Below, piece by piece: positions 25,794-35,390 of a stretch of DNA of 64,000 nucleotides (position 1 is the first letter of the stretch; each line of letters opens with the position of its first letter). The notes below the pieces were generated by a model. The model was given only the letters and a program-made list of their open reading frames with translations. It was not told the DNA's origin and did no database searches. The translations under genes and the position numbers were made by a program. Origin of the DNA: Salinisphaera orenii subsp. halophila YIM 95161 (lineage in GTDB: Bacteria; Pseudomonadota; Gammaproteobacteria; Nevskiales; Salinisphaeraceae); contig NZ_AYKF01000077.1 of assembly GCF_003732545.1 (NCBI RefSeq), positions 62,001 through 126,000 of the forward strand. The letters run 5' to 3'.

Positions 25794-27110
25794 TCAGCCG
25801 CGGGCGACGGCGGCGAACGCGGCGTCCGCCGCGTTCAGCGTCTCCTCGATGGCCTCCTCGTCGTGGGCGCGGGAGATGAAGGCGGCCTCGAACGGCGACG
25901 GCGCGAGATAGACCCCGTGGTCGAGCATGGCGTGGAAGAATCGCCGAAAGGCCGCGCCGTCGCAGGCCGCGACCTCGTCGAAGCGGGTCACCCGCGACGC
26001 GTCGGTGAAGAACAGCCCGAACATCGCGCCGGCCCGCTGTACGGTCAGCGGCACGCCGTGGCGGCGGGCACGCGCCTCGAGGCCCGAGACGAGCGCGTCC
26101 AGTCGGGGTTCGATCGCGGCATGCACCGCGCCGCCGCGGATCTGGCTCAGCGTGGCGATGCCGGCGGCCATGCCCAGCGGATGGCCGGACAGCGTGCCGG
26201 CCTGGTAGACCGGCCCGGTCGGCGCCAGCGTCTCCATCACCCGGCGCGAGGCGCCGACCGCGCCGACCGGCATGCCGCCGCCCACGATCTTGCCCAGCGC
26301 GGTCACGTCGGGGGTCACGCCGAAGTGCGCCTGGGCACAGGCCGGATGCACGCGAAAGCCCGTCATCACCTCGTCGAAGACCAGCAGCGCGCCGTGGTCG
26401 TCGCAGAGCGCGCGCAGGCCCTCGAGAAAACCCTCGACCGGCGGCACGCAGTTCATGTTGCCCGCCACCGGTTCGACCATGACGGCCGCGATCTCGTCGC
26501 CGTGGGCGGCGAAGGCCTCGGCCACCGAGTCCAGGTCGTTGTAGGTCGCCACCAGTGTGTCGTCGACCACCGATTGCGGCACGCCCGGCGAGCCCGGAAT
26601 GCCGAGGGTGAGGGCGCCCGAGCCGGCGTTGACCAGCAGGGCGTCGACGTGGCCGTGGTAGTTGCCCGCGAACTTGAGGATCTTGTTGCGGCCGGTATGG
26701 CCCCGCGCCAGCCGGATGGCGGTCATCGCCGCCTCGGTGCCGGAGTTGACCATGCGCACCGACTCGATCGAGTCGACCATGTCGCAGATCAGCTCGGCGA
26801 GTTCGACCTCCAGCCCGGTGGGCGCGCCGAAGGACAGGCCCTTGGCCGCTTGCTTCTGGACCGCCTCGATCACCGCCGGGTCGGCGTGGCCGAGGATCAT
26901 GGGCCCGAACGAACCGACGTAGTCGACATAGGCGTTGCCGTCGACGTCGTGTATGCGCGCGCCGCTGGCGCGATCGATGAAGGCCGGGGCGCCGCCGCCG
27001 ACCCCGTCGAAGGTGCGCGCCGGCGAGTTGACGCCGCCGGGGGTGAAGCGCCGTGCGCGCTCGAACAGGGCCGCCGAGCGCGGGCCGGGGCGGGCAGCGG
27101 GTTCGCTCAT
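25794..27110 (-). CDS. hemL: glutamate-1-semialdehyde 2,1-aminomutase
   Basis: PLP-dependent enzyme that converts glutamate-1-semialdehyde to 5-aminolevulinate, the committed heme precursor of the C5 pathway. The 438-aa protein matches the family throughout: [63 protein letters not shown], and the PLP lysine in [15 protein letters not shown]. The ATG at 27108-27110 overlaps the thiE stop (ATGA). The thiD-thiE-hemL order is found in pseudomonads. It ends 15 bases before the DedA-fusion gene. Confidence 0.97.
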   Translation of the reverse strand: MSEPAARPGPRSAALFERARRFTPGGVNSPARTFDGVGGGAPAFIDRASGARIHDVDGNAYVDYVGSFGPMILGHADPAVIEAVQKQAAKGLSFGAPTGLEVELAELICDMVDSIESVRMVNSGTEAAMTAIRLARGHTGRNKILKFAGNYHGHVDALLVNAGSGALTLGIPGSPGVPQSVVDDTLVATYNDLDSVAEAFAAHGDEIAAVMVEPVAGNMNCVPPVEGFLEGLRALCDDHGALLVFDEVMTGFRVHPACAQAHFGVTPDVTALGKIVGGGMPVGAVGASRRVMETLAPTGPVYQAGTLSGHPLGMAAGIATLSQIRGGAVHAAIEPRLDALVSGLEARARRHGVPLTVQRAGAMFGLFFTDASRVTRFDEVAACDGAAFRRFFHAMLDHGVYLAPSPFEAAFISRAHDEEAIEETLNAADAAFAAVARG

Positions 27111-27766
27111 GATCGAGACTCCTGAAGCAGATGAATATCCGAAGATCGTCGGGCCGCGGCCACGGCGGCGGCCAGCTCGCGCGTGGCCGCGGCGCTGTCG
27201 GCGGCCGCGAAGAGGGCGCCGGCGACGGCGACGAGATCCGCGCCGGCCGCGATCAGACGTGGCGCATTGTGGGCGTCGATGCCGCCGATGGCGACCACCG
27301 GCACGCCGAGCGCGCGCGCGGCGCCGAGCACGGCCGGATCGGCCGGCGGCGCGTCGGGCTTGGTCCGCGATGCGAAGAAACGGCCGAAGCTGACATAGCT
27401 CGCGCCTTCGGCGACGCCCCGCCGCGCGCGCTCGAGCTCGCCCGAGCAGCTCACGCCGATGATCGCGTCCGGGCCGAGGCCCGCGCGGGCGGCGGCGATG
27501 CTGCCGTCGCTCTGGCCGAGATGGACGCCGTCGGCACCGCAGGCGGCGGCCAGCCGCCAGTCGTCGTTGATGATCAGGCGCGCGCCGTGCGCGCGCGTGC
27601 GCGAGGCCAGCGCGGCGACCAGCGCCTTGTCCGGCGCCTGCGGCCGCTTGTCGCGATACTGCAGCCACCGGGCGCCGTGGGCGAGCACGGCGTCGACGCG
27701 ATCGAGCGCGTCATCGGCCAGGGTGGTGCGGTCGTAGATCGCATAGACACCTTGGGACACGCTCAT
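27107..27766 (-). CDS. thiE: thiamine-phosphate synthase
   Basis: Joins the thiazole and hydroxymethylpyrimidine moieties to thiamine monophosphate. The 219-aa TIM-barrel protein shows the family motifs: [40 protein letters not shown] and [10 protein letters not shown]. Start and stop overlap those of thiD and hemL by four bases each, so the three genes form a translationally coupled operon. No TPP riboswitch was found upstream of thiD. Confidence 0.95.
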   Translation of the reverse strand: MSVSQGVYAIYDRTTLADDALDRVDAVLAHGARWLQYRDKRPQAPDKALVAALASRTRAHGARLIINDDWRLAAACGADGVHLGQSDGSIAAARAGLGPDAIIGVSCSGELERARRGVAEGASYVSFGRFFASRTKPDAPPADPAVLGAARALGVPVVAIGGIDAHNAPRLIAAGADLVAVAGALFAAADSAAATRELAAAVAAARRSSDIHLLQESRS

Positions 27767-28536
27767 GGCAGGGGCCGGCGATCCGGTATCCGCTGGCCGC
27801 GGCCGGCGGCGAAGCCGTGTTCGATCGCACGCCAGGTGTAGTCCTGGGCCTGGGCGAGCGCGCGCTCGGTGGCGTCACCGCAGGCCAGGCGCGCCGCGAT
27901 CGCGCTGGCGAGCGTGCAGCCCGAGCCGTGAAAGACGCCCGGCACGCGCGGCCACTCGTAGGTGTGGGCCAGGCGCCCGGCGACGAATCCGCGGTTGACC
28001 ACAGCCGCGCCGTCTTCGTCGCCGCCGGTGATCAGCGCATGGCCGCCGGTGCGCGACAGGCGCTCGCCGCAGCGCGCCAGCTCGGATTCGCCGTCGCAGA
28101 GCAGCCGTGCCTCGGCGGCGTTGGGGGTGATCACCGTGGCATGGGCGAACAGCTGATCGCGCAACGCCTGGCCGACCGCATCGCCGGCGAGTGTGCCGCC
28201 GCCGGCCGCGCGCAGCACCGGATCGACCACCAGCGGAATGTCGGGACGCGCCTGCACGAGTTCGGCGATGGCCGCGACCTGCGCGACGTCCGCAACCACC
28301 CCGATCTTGATCGCGCCGAACGACATGTCGGCGATCGCGGTATCCAGACAGCGGCGGAAGAAACCGATCTCGACCGGCGACACGCCGTACACGTTGGTGG
28401 TGTCCTGACAGGTCAGGAGCGTGACCACGGTGGCGGCGTGGGCACCATTGGCGGCCGCGGATTCGATGTCGGCCTGGATGCCGGCACCGCCGCTCGGGTC
28501 GTGACCTGCGATGACCAGGATATTGGGGCGCGTCAT
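27763..28536 (-). CDS. thiD: hydroxymethylpyrimidine/phosphomethylpyrimidine kinase
   Basis: Phosphorylates HMP and HMP-phosphate for thiamine synthesis. The 257-aa ribokinase-fold protein has VIAGHDPSGGAGIQADI near the N-terminus, the IKIGVVAD segment, VDPVLRAAGGG, ITPNAAEARLL and the anion-hole HGSGCTLASAIAA motif. The start MTRPNILV at 28536 is chosen over an in-frame upstream extension that lacks similarity. It is the first gene of the thiD-thiE-hemL operon; its upstream region is the DnaA-box-containing gap. Confidence 0.95.
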   Translation of the reverse strand: MTRPNILVIAGHDPSGGAGIQADIESAAANGAHAATVVTLLTCQDTTNVYGVSPVEIGFFRRCLDTAIADMSFGAIKIGVVADVAQVAAIAELVQARPDIPLVVDPVLRAAGGGTLAGDAVGQALRDQLFAHATVITPNAAEARLLCDGESELARCGERLSRTGGHALITGGDEDGAAVVNRGFVAGRLAHTYEWPRVPGVFHGSGCTLASAIAARLACGDATERALAQAQDYTWRAIEHGFAAGRGQRIPDRRPLP

Positions 28537-29043
28537 GGCCGCGAGTCTAACACCGGGCGGCCGTTTTCCGGACGTTATGCACAATGCACGTCCGGGCGAT
28601 GGCGATCGGTCGCGGATTTTTTCCGGTTCTCGATATCGCACCCTCGATTATTGGATAAACTTCTGATTTTAAATCGGTGTGTCGGACTGGTTACAAAATC
28701 GCCGGTTTGCGCAAATCCCTGATCACATGCCCGATGACGCGCTTCGTTCGACGCGTTTCCACAGAGTTATCCACAGGTTTTGTGAATTCTCCTCGTTTAG
28801 CGTTTGCGCTCAATCGGTTAGCGGTTATAGCTCAACGAGTGTCTTTAGCGGCCCAGCGGTTATGCACAATGTCAACGGGGTTGTCGCTGAACAGAGGCTT
28901 TGTTAAGCACACGACTGCCTTTTTTTGTCATCTCGTAGGATTCTGAAAATAAACAATTAATGGTTGGAAGGCGGGACGTCCCGAGATATTTAGGCCGAAC
29001 TGACGCTGGGCGTCACGAGCGGACGCACAAACTATCCCCGGAT
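28537..29043. other. gene-free, AT-enriched stretch with perfect DnaA boxes: candidate oriC or DnaA-binding locus
   Basis: This gap of about 500 bases contains no credible gene and is visibly richer in A+T than its neighbours. It holds DnaA boxes, all in the + orientation: TTATGCACA at 28575-28583, TTATCCACA at 28767-28775 and TTATGCACA at 28860-28868. A fourth, TTATCCACA, spans 29044-29052 at the stop codon of the adjacent gene. A one-mismatch box TTAAGCACA lies at 28903-28911. AT-rich tracts that could unwind are at about 28646-28676 and 28918-28962. The context CCACAGAGTTATCCACAG (28759-28776) resembles box clusters near gammaproteobacterial origins. dnaA, dnaN and gidA are not in the window, so origin function is inference. 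Confidence 0.6.
28568..28595. repeat. inverted repeat enclosing the first DnaA box
   Basis: CCGGACGT (28568-28575) and ACGTCCGG (28588-28595) form a perfect 8-bp palindrome with a 12-base centre. The DnaA box TTATGCACA overlaps the left arm by one base and lies in the centre. It is 32 bases upstream of thiD, so it could be a thiD operator, an origin element, or both. Confidence 0.6.
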
Positions 29044-29811
29044 TTATCCACAGGCGTCCGCGACCGCGACCCGGTGCACGCGGGTGCACCAGCGGCCGTG
29101 GTCGTCCAGCTCGATACAGCGATAGCCGGGGCCGCGCTTTGGATCGAGACCGAAATCCGTCGCTCCCGGCAGGAACTGGCGCATGGTCGAGGGTGTGACG
29201 AGGCAATCGAAACCGCCGCAATCGATACGCGCGTCCTGATGGGCGTGCCCACAGACCACGGCCCGAACCTGCGGCTGCGCGGCCAGGCAAGTCCGCAGGG
29301 CCGCGCCGTCGTCCAGGCCGATGGCGTCGACCCAGGCACTGCCGACCGCAGCCGGCGGGTGATGAACGAACACGAGCGTCGGGCGGTGGGGGCAGGCGCC
29401 GAGCGTCTGCGCCAGTGCTTCGATCCGTCGTTCGCCGAGGTGCCCGGACGCGGTGCCCGGCTGGTGACTGTCCAGGGCGACCAACCGCCAGTCGCCGATA
29501 TCCAGCACGCCGTGCACGGTGGCCGCGGCGAGATGTCGCTGCATGCGCGCCGGGTCGTCATGGTTGCCGGCCATCGCCAGCACCGGTCGGCCGAGTGCGC
29601 GCAGGCGTGCGTCGAGACGCTGATAGCCGGCCACGCTCTCGTCGTCGACCAGATCGCCGCCCAGGACAAGGGCGGCGCAGTTCGGGTAACGGCGGAGGGC
29701 GTCGGCCAGCACCGCGCCGAAGCTCGTCTCGACCTGCCAGCCGTGCAGCCGCGCGTGCGCTGCCGCCAGCAGATGGGGATCGGTCAGGTGCAGAATCTCG
29801 AGCGCGGCCAT
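29044..29811 (-). CDS. cpdA: calcineurin-type metallophosphoesterase, CpdA-like
   Basis: A 255-aa protein with the complete two-metal phosphodiesterase signature: DPH near residue 11, GGDLVDD, GNHDD, VHHPP and GHAHQ. Overall sequence (LHLTDPHLLA at the start, RQFLPGATDFGLDPKRGPGYR near the end) matches the CpdA/Icc 3',5'-cAMP phosphodiesterase group, which lowers cellular cAMP. Substrate specificity is inferred from family only. Its stop codon TAA is part of a perfect DnaA box (29044-29052). It is divergent from the O-methyltransferase gene. Confidence 0.88.
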   Translation of the reverse strand: MAALEILHLTDPHLLAAAHARLHGWQVETSFGAVLADALRRYPNCAALVLGGDLVDDESVAGYQRLDARLRALGRPVLAMAGNHDDPARMQRHLAAATVHGVLDIGDWRLVALDSHQPGTASGHLGERRIEALAQTLGACPHRPTLVFVHHPPAAVGSAWVDAIGLDDGAALRTCLAAQPQVRAVVCGHAHQDARIDCGGFDCLVTPSTMRQFLPGATDFGLDPKRGPGYRCIELDDHGRWCTRVHRVAVADACG

Positions 29812-29900
29812 GGCGATTTCGTGCCGACGGAGGACGGCGGTATGCTGCCACGGTTCGGCCGACGCAGCCCTGGTTTCGGCCCCCGAGAGCGAGGTGTGTC

Positions 29901-30545
29901 ATGTACGACGCGGAGCTGGTCACCTATCTTCGCCATATCAGCAGTCGCGAGACCGCGGTCATGGCCGACAACCGGCGTCTGACCGCCAGCCGTGACGATG
30001 CCGGCCTGCAGATCGACCCCGAGCAGGGGCAGCTGATCGCGCTGCTGCTGCGGCTGATGGGTGCGCGCCGCGGCATCGAGATCGGTGTGTTCGCGGGCTA
30101 CTCGAGCCTCTGGATCGCCGAGGCGCTGCCGCCCGACGGCTGTCTGATCGCTTGTGACAGCGACGCCGAGATCACCCAGCGCGCCCGCGCGGACTGGGCA
30201 CGGGCCGGCGTGGCCGATCGTATCGACCTGCGTATCGGCCCGGCGATGGCCACGCTCGACGCCGAGATCGCCGCGGGCATGGCCGGCCGCCACGACTTCG
30301 TGTTCATCGATGCCGACAAGACCGGCTATCTGGACTATTACGAGCGCGCGCTGGCGCTGCTCGCCCCGGGCGGGCTGGCGATCGCAGACAACACGCTCTG
30401 GCACGGCCGGGTGATCGATCCCGACGACGCGAGCGCGGACACCGAGGCCATTCGCGCGTTCAACCGGCGGCTGCGCGACGACGAGCGCGTGGACCTCAGC
30501 CTCGTGCCGATCGGTGACGGCCTGACCCTGGCGCGCAAGCGATGA
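29901..30545 (+). CDS. class I SAM-dependent O-methyltransferase (caffeoyl-CoA O-methyltransferase-like)
   Basis: A 214-aa protein of the Methyltransf_3 (CCoAMT/COMT) family. Motifs include GIEIGVFAGYSSLWIAEALP (SAM site), the acidic CDSDAEITQRARA segment, DFVFIDADKTGYLDYYERAL (metal and catalytic Asp) and IADNTLWHGRV. Such enzymes methylate catechol-like hydroxyls; the bacterial substrate is generally unknown. The ATG at 29901 has a weak GAGG upstream. The stop overlaps the start of the DUF938 gene (ATGA at 30542-30545), so the two methyltransferases are cotranslated. Confidence 0.9.
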   Translation: MYDAELVTYLRHISSRETAVMADNRRLTASRDDAGLQIDPEQGQLIALLLRLMGARRGIEIGVFAGYSSLWIAEALPPDGCLIACDSDAEITQRARADWARAGVADRIDLRIGPAMATLDAEIAAGMAGRHDFVFIDADKTGYLDYYERALALLAPGGLAIADNTLWHGRVIDPDDASADTEAIRAFNRRLRDDERVDLSLVPIGDGLTLARKR

Positions 30546-31144
30546 GCACGCGCATCGGCGACGACAGCGCGGCCGAGCGCAACAAGCAGCCGATCTTCGA
30601 GGCGCTGGCGCCGTGGCTGGTCGATGCCCGCCGGGTGCTCGAAGTGGGCGCGGGCGACGGCACCCACGCCTTCGAGGCGGTCCACCGCCTGCCGCAGGTC
30701 ATCTGGCAGACGAGCGAGGCGCCGGCGCATCATCGGCGGCTGGTCGCGGCGCTGGTCGAAGCCGACATGACGCGGCTGCCGGCGCCGCTGGCGCTCGATG
30801 TCCGGGGGCCGTGGCCGGCCGCACGCTTCGACGCGGTGTTCGGCGCCAACGTCGCCCACATCATGGACTGGGACGCCGTCGGCGCGCTGTTCGCCGGCGC
30901 CGGGGCGTGTCTGAACGTGGCCGGGCTGCTGTGTCTCTATGGGCCGTTCATCGAGCCCGAGGCGTCCCTGACCGAGAGCAATGCCCGTTTCGACGCCGCT
31001 CTGCGCGCCCGCGATCCCGCCATGGGGCTGCGGCGCCTGGACGATCTGGACGCGCTGGCGGGGCGGCACGGGCTCGACCCGGCCGACGTCCGGCCGATGC
31101 CGGCGAACAACCGGCTGGTGATCTGGCGTCGTCGTTCGCGCTAG
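30542..31144 (+). CDS. DUF938 family SAM-dependent methyltransferase
   Basis: A 200-aa protein of the DUF938 family. The N-terminal AAERNKQPIFEALAPWL and the SAM-binding VLEVGAGDGTHAFEAVHRLP are characteristic, as is FGANVAHIMDWDAVGALFAGAGACL and LLCLYGPFIEPEA. The substrate is unknown. It is coupled to the upstream O-methyltransferase by a four-base overlap. Its stop overlaps that of the converging dehydrogenase gene by three bases, so no terminator separates them. Confidence 0.9.
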   Translation: MSTRIGDDSAAERNKQPIFEALAPWLVDARRVLEVGAGDGTHAFEAVHRLPQVIWQTSEAPAHHRRLVAALVEADMTRLPAPLALDVRGPWPAARFDAVFGANVAHIMDWDAVGALFAGAGACLNVAGLLCLYGPFIEPEASLTESNARFDAALRARDPAMGLRRLDDLDALAGRHGLDPADVRPMPANNRLVIWRRRSR

Positions 31145-32097
31145 TTCACACGGTGGCCGGTGTCGCCCGCCCGGAATGCCCGCACGTTGGCCGCGATCTG
31201 GTTCAGCAGGCGCTGGCGCGCGCCGCGGCTGGCCCAGGCGCTGTGCGGCGTGACCACCAGGTTGGGGATGCTCGGATCGAGCAGGGGATGATCCGCCGGC
31301 GGCGGTTCTTGGTCGAGGACATCCAGCGCCGCGCCGGCGATCCGGCCTTCGCGCAGGGCCGCGATCAGTGCGTTGGCGTCCACGATTCCGCCGCGGGCGG
31401 TGTTGATCAGGAACGCGTTCGATTTCATCCGCGCCAGCGCCGCCGTGTCGATCAGACGCTCGGTCTCGGGGGTCAGCGGGCAGTGCAGGCTGATGAAATC
31501 GGCGCGCGCGAGCACGTCGTCGAAGGCGACGCGGCCGGGGCGGACGTCGCCGGCGCCCGGCCGTTCGGATACGAGCACGGTCATGCCGAAGGCTTCGGCC
31601 AGACGGGCCACGGCGCCGCCGAGTTCGCCGTGGCCGACGATGCCGAGCGACTGGCCGTCGAGTTCCTCGATGGGATAGTCGAGGAAGCAGAAGAATTCGC
31701 TCTGGGCCCAGGCGCCGCGCTTCACTGCGGCATCGTAGGCGGCCCAGCGGGTGGCGTGGCCGAGCATCAGGGCGAGCACGTGCTGGGAAACCGCGGGGGT
31801 GCCGTAGCCCGAGACGTTGAGTACCGGGATCCCGTGATCGGCGGCGGCCTGCAGATCGACGTTGTTGACGCCCGTCGCGGCCACGCAGATGAGCTTGAGG
31901 GCGTCCGCAGCGGCGATGGTTCCGGCATCCAGCACCACCTTGTTGGTGACGGCGACGTCCACGCCGCGCAGGCGCTCGCCGACCTCCGCGGGCTCGGTGT
32001 TGTGATGCCAGGTCCAGTCGTCGAGCGTATCGGTCAGAGCCGTCCAGTCCAGGGCGTCGCCCATGGAGCCGGCATCGAGAAAGCAGCCGCGCATCAT
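31141..32097 (-). CDS. D-2-hydroxyacid dehydrogenase (glycerate/hydroxypyruvate reductase-like)
   Basis: A 318-aa NAD(P)-dependent dehydrogenase that would interconvert D-2-hydroxyacids and 2-oxoacids, with hydroxypyruvate/glycerate the likeliest substrate by resemblance to HprA. The Rossmann motif is GIVGHGELGGAVA. Catalytic residues of the family are visible: Arg in NTARGG, Glu in DVLDQEPPPADHPLL and His in VTPHSAWAS. A GGGAG element lies just before the paired ATG codons at 32092-32097, so the exact start could be either Met. It converges with the DUF938 gene. Confidence 0.9.
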   Translation of the reverse strand: MMRGCFLDAGSMGDALDWTALTDTLDDWTWHHNTEPAEVGERLRGVDVAVTNKVVLDAGTIAAADALKLICVAATGVNNVDLQAAADHGIPVLNVSGYGTPAVSQHVLALMLGHATRWAAYDAAVKRGAWAQSEFFCFLDYPIEELDGQSLGIVGHGELGGAVARLAEAFGMTVLVSERPGAGDVRPGRVAFDDVLARADFISLHCPLTPETERLIDTAALARMKSNAFLINTARGGIVDANALIAALREGRIAGAALDVLDQEPPPADHPLLDPSIPNLVVTPHSAWASRGARQRLLNQIAANVRAFRAGDTGHRVN

Positions 32098-32295
32098 TTC
32101 TCCCGCAATGGCGATATAATGCGCAAGGTTAACCGAGCGCCCGCAGTGCCGATACCGTGGGTGAACCTTTCGGCTGCTGCGGCGTCCGAATGACGAGGGG
32201 GACGCGAAGGGGTTACATCGCCAGTCATTCGTGTATCCTGCAGATATCTGTGGAACAACGGGATCCGTTTTCGAAACTCAACCGAACCCGAGTGG

Positions 32296-32793
32296 ATGAC
32301 ACCCATGACTCGCAGCACGCCGGCGCAGGACAAACCGCAAAGCCATCACCTGCCGACCACCTGTCCCTCCGTTCAGGCGCTCGAATTCGAGCTCGCCTTC
32401 CTGGTGCGTCGGCTCGAGGCCGCACGTCGCCGCTTCGATTTCGGCCTCGAGCGGGCCCATTATCTTCTGTTGATCCTGCTCGAGCGGGAGGACCGCCAGT
32501 CGGTGGGCACGCTCGCCGCCCAGGTCAATCTCGACGCCTCGACGGTCACGCGTCAGGTCGCGGCCATGAAGCAGGCCGGTTTCGTCGACAAGCTGGACAA
32601 TCCGGACGACCGCCGCGGTGGTTTCGTCACCATCACCGAGGCGGGCCGAGAGGCCGCGAACCGCACCCGCCAGCGTCGGCTCGATCGCGTGGAGAGCGCG
32701 TTTCGTGACTGGAGCGAGGCCGATCGCCGCGAGCTCGCGCGGCTCACGGCGAAGTACAACGACGCCATGCGGGACATGTTCAACGAGCTCTGA
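32296..32793 (+). CDS. MarR family transcriptional regulator
   Basis: A 165-aa winged-helix regulator. The recognition region (QSVGTLAAQVNLDASTVTRQVAAMKQAGFVDKLDNPDDRRGGFVTITEAGRE) is typical of MarR, with the wing DDRRGGFV. The first 25 residues are a poorly conserved polar tail, and Met at 32305 is an alternative start. Its target is not evident: neighbours are a 2-hydroxyacid dehydrogenase (divergent, 198-base gap) and metF (convergent). Regulation of the dehydrogenase or of itself is plausible inference. Confidence 0.9.
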   Translation: MTPMTRSTPAQDKPQSHHLPTTCPSVQALEFELAFLVRRLEAARRRFDFGLERAHYLLLILLEREDRQSVGTLAAQVNLDASTVTRQVAAMKQAGFVDKLDNPDDRRGGFVTITEAGREAANRTRQRRLDRVESAFRDWSEADRRELARLTAKYNDAMRDMFNEL

Positions 32794-32810
32794 AGCGGCT
32801 GTCCCCACGA

Positions 32811-32837
32811 AAAAGGCCGACGATGAATCGTCGGCCT
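32811..32837 (-). terminator. rho-independent terminator of metF
   Basis: A perfect 11-bp stem (AGGCCGACGAT at 32814-32824 with ATCGTCGGCCT at 32827-32837) and a two-base centre is followed, on the minus strand, by a run of T (the AAAAA on the plus strand at 32810-32814). It lies 41 bases after the metF stop and can also slow plus-strand transcripts leaving the MarR gene. Confidence 0.85.
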
Positions 32838-32877
32838 GACGGGTACTCCACCCGATGCGCGCTGTGTCCGGCGGTTG

Positions 32878-33756
32878 TCAGCCGTTGGCCGCGCTCGCGG
32901 TGTCCTGGGTGGGCAGCCCCAGTTCGCGCCAGAGCCAGCAGGTCGGGTCGGCCTTGTTGAGGCTGTAGAAATGCAGACCGGGCGCGCCGCCGGCGAGTAG
33001 ACGTTCGCACAGGCGCGCGACCAGATCCTGGCCGAAGGCCTGCACCGATTCCAGATCGTCGCCGTAGGATTCCATCTTCTGACGGATCCAGCGCGGAATG
33101 TCGGCGCCGCACATGGCCGAGAAGCGCGAGACCTGCTCGAAGTTGGTGATCGGCATGATGCCCGGCACGATCGGGATGTCGACGCCCTTGGCCGCGGCTT
33201 CGTCGCAGAAGTTGAAGTAGGCGTCGGCGTTGTAGAAATACTGGGTCATCGCCGAATCGGCCCCGGCCTTGACCTTGCGCACGAAGTTGTCGACGTCGGC
33301 GGCCGGCGAGGGCGCCTGCGGATGATATTCCGGGTAGCAGCCGACTTCGATGTGAAAGTCGTCGCCGTGGCGCTCGCGGATGAACTCGACCAGTTCGTTG
33401 GCGTAGGCGAATTCGCCGGCGGGCCGGTCCATGCCCTCGGGCAGGTCACCGCGCAGGGCGACGATGCGATCCACCCCCGCCGCCTTGTAGTTGTCGAGGA
33501 ACTCGCCGATGCTCTCGCGCGTGCCCTCGACGCAGGACAGATGGGGGGCCGCCGGGATACCGGTGGTCTCCATGCAGCGCTTGACCGTCTTGAGGGTGCC
33601 CGAGCGCGTGGTGCCGCCGGCGCCGAAGGTCACCGAGAAGAAGGCCGGGCCGAGTTCGGCGAGCCGGGCCCGGGCCTCGTCGAGCCGGGCCTCGCCCTTC
33701 GGGCCCTTGGGCGGAAAGAATTCGATGCTGTAGGAACTCTGGGATGCGTTCGTCAT
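32878..33756 (-). CDS. metF: 5,10-methylenetetrahydrofolate reductase
   Basis: Flavoenzyme that makes 5-methyltetrahydrofolate for methionine synthesis. The 292-aa TIM barrel starts SIEFFPPKGPKGEARL and contains FFSVTFGAGGTTRSGTL, PHLSCVEGTRESI, IVALRGDLPEGM, ADSAMTQYFYNADAY and the C-terminal GAPGLHFYSLNKADPT, all typical. The start MTNASQSS at 33756 is preferred to an upstream extension. It is separated from ahcY by a strong terminator and has its own downstream terminator, so it is probably a single-gene unit within the methyl-cycle cluster. Confidence 0.96.
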   Translation of the reverse strand: MTNASQSSYSIEFFPPKGPKGEARLDEARARLAELGPAFFSVTFGAGGTTRSGTLKTVKRCMETTGIPAAPHLSCVEGTRESIGEFLDNYKAAGVDRIVALRGDLPEGMDRPAGEFAYANELVEFIRERHGDDFHIEVGCYPEYHPQAPSPAADVDNFVRKVKAGADSAMTQYFYNADAYFNFCDEAAAKGVDIPIVPGIMPITNFEQVSRFSAMCGADIPRWIRQKMESYGDDLESVQAFGQDLVARLCERLLAGGAPGLHFYSLNKADPTCWLWRELGLPTQDTASAANG

Positions 33757-33804
33757 AAGCGTGTACCGAAGCGTTGAACCGAGTGAACGCGAAGACAGTG
33801 CATA

Positions 33805-33831
33805 AAAGCCGGCCCGCACGTGGCGGGCCGG
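33805..33831 (-). terminator. rho-independent terminator of ahcY
   Basis: A 9-bp GC stem (CCGGCCCGC at 33809-33817 with GCGGGCCGG at 33823-33831) with a five-base loop. On the minus strand it is followed by CTTTTA. It lies 44 bases after the ahcY stop and before metF. Confidence 0.85.
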
Positions 33832-33874
33832 TTTCGCGTGCCGAATGTCGGCCGAAAGCGGCCGGCTGCCCGCC

Positions 33875-35296
<1,422 letters not shown>

Positions 35297-35340
35297 GTTG
35301 GTCTGTCTCCTGGTGAAATCGGAAAGCGGCCGCGGTGCGC

Positions 35341-35360
35341 GACGGGCCGAAAGGCCCGTC
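35341..35360 (-). other. hairpin in the metK-ahcY intergenic leader
   Basis: GACGGGCC and GGCCCGTC pair perfectly over 8 bp around a 4-base loop (35349-35352). There is no T-run on the minus strand, so it is more likely an RNA-processing or stabilising element than a terminator. It does not match the SAH riboswitch fold as remembered. Confidence 0.4.
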
Positions 35361-35390
35361 CGCTACCGGCGGCCGGAATAGGGCGGCGGT

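Noticed and set aside
24921-27125. 734-codon plus-strand frame
   Set aside because: Antisense shadow of the DedA-fusion and hemL genes with the same low-complexity bias.
28537-28700. Possible TPP riboswitch before thiD
   Set aside because: The conserved CTGAGA and ACCTGATCTGG-type strands of the THI element are absent.
35297-35390. Possible SAH riboswitch before ahcY
   Set aside because: The leader has only a simple GC hairpin; the conserved aptamer sequence I would expect is not there.
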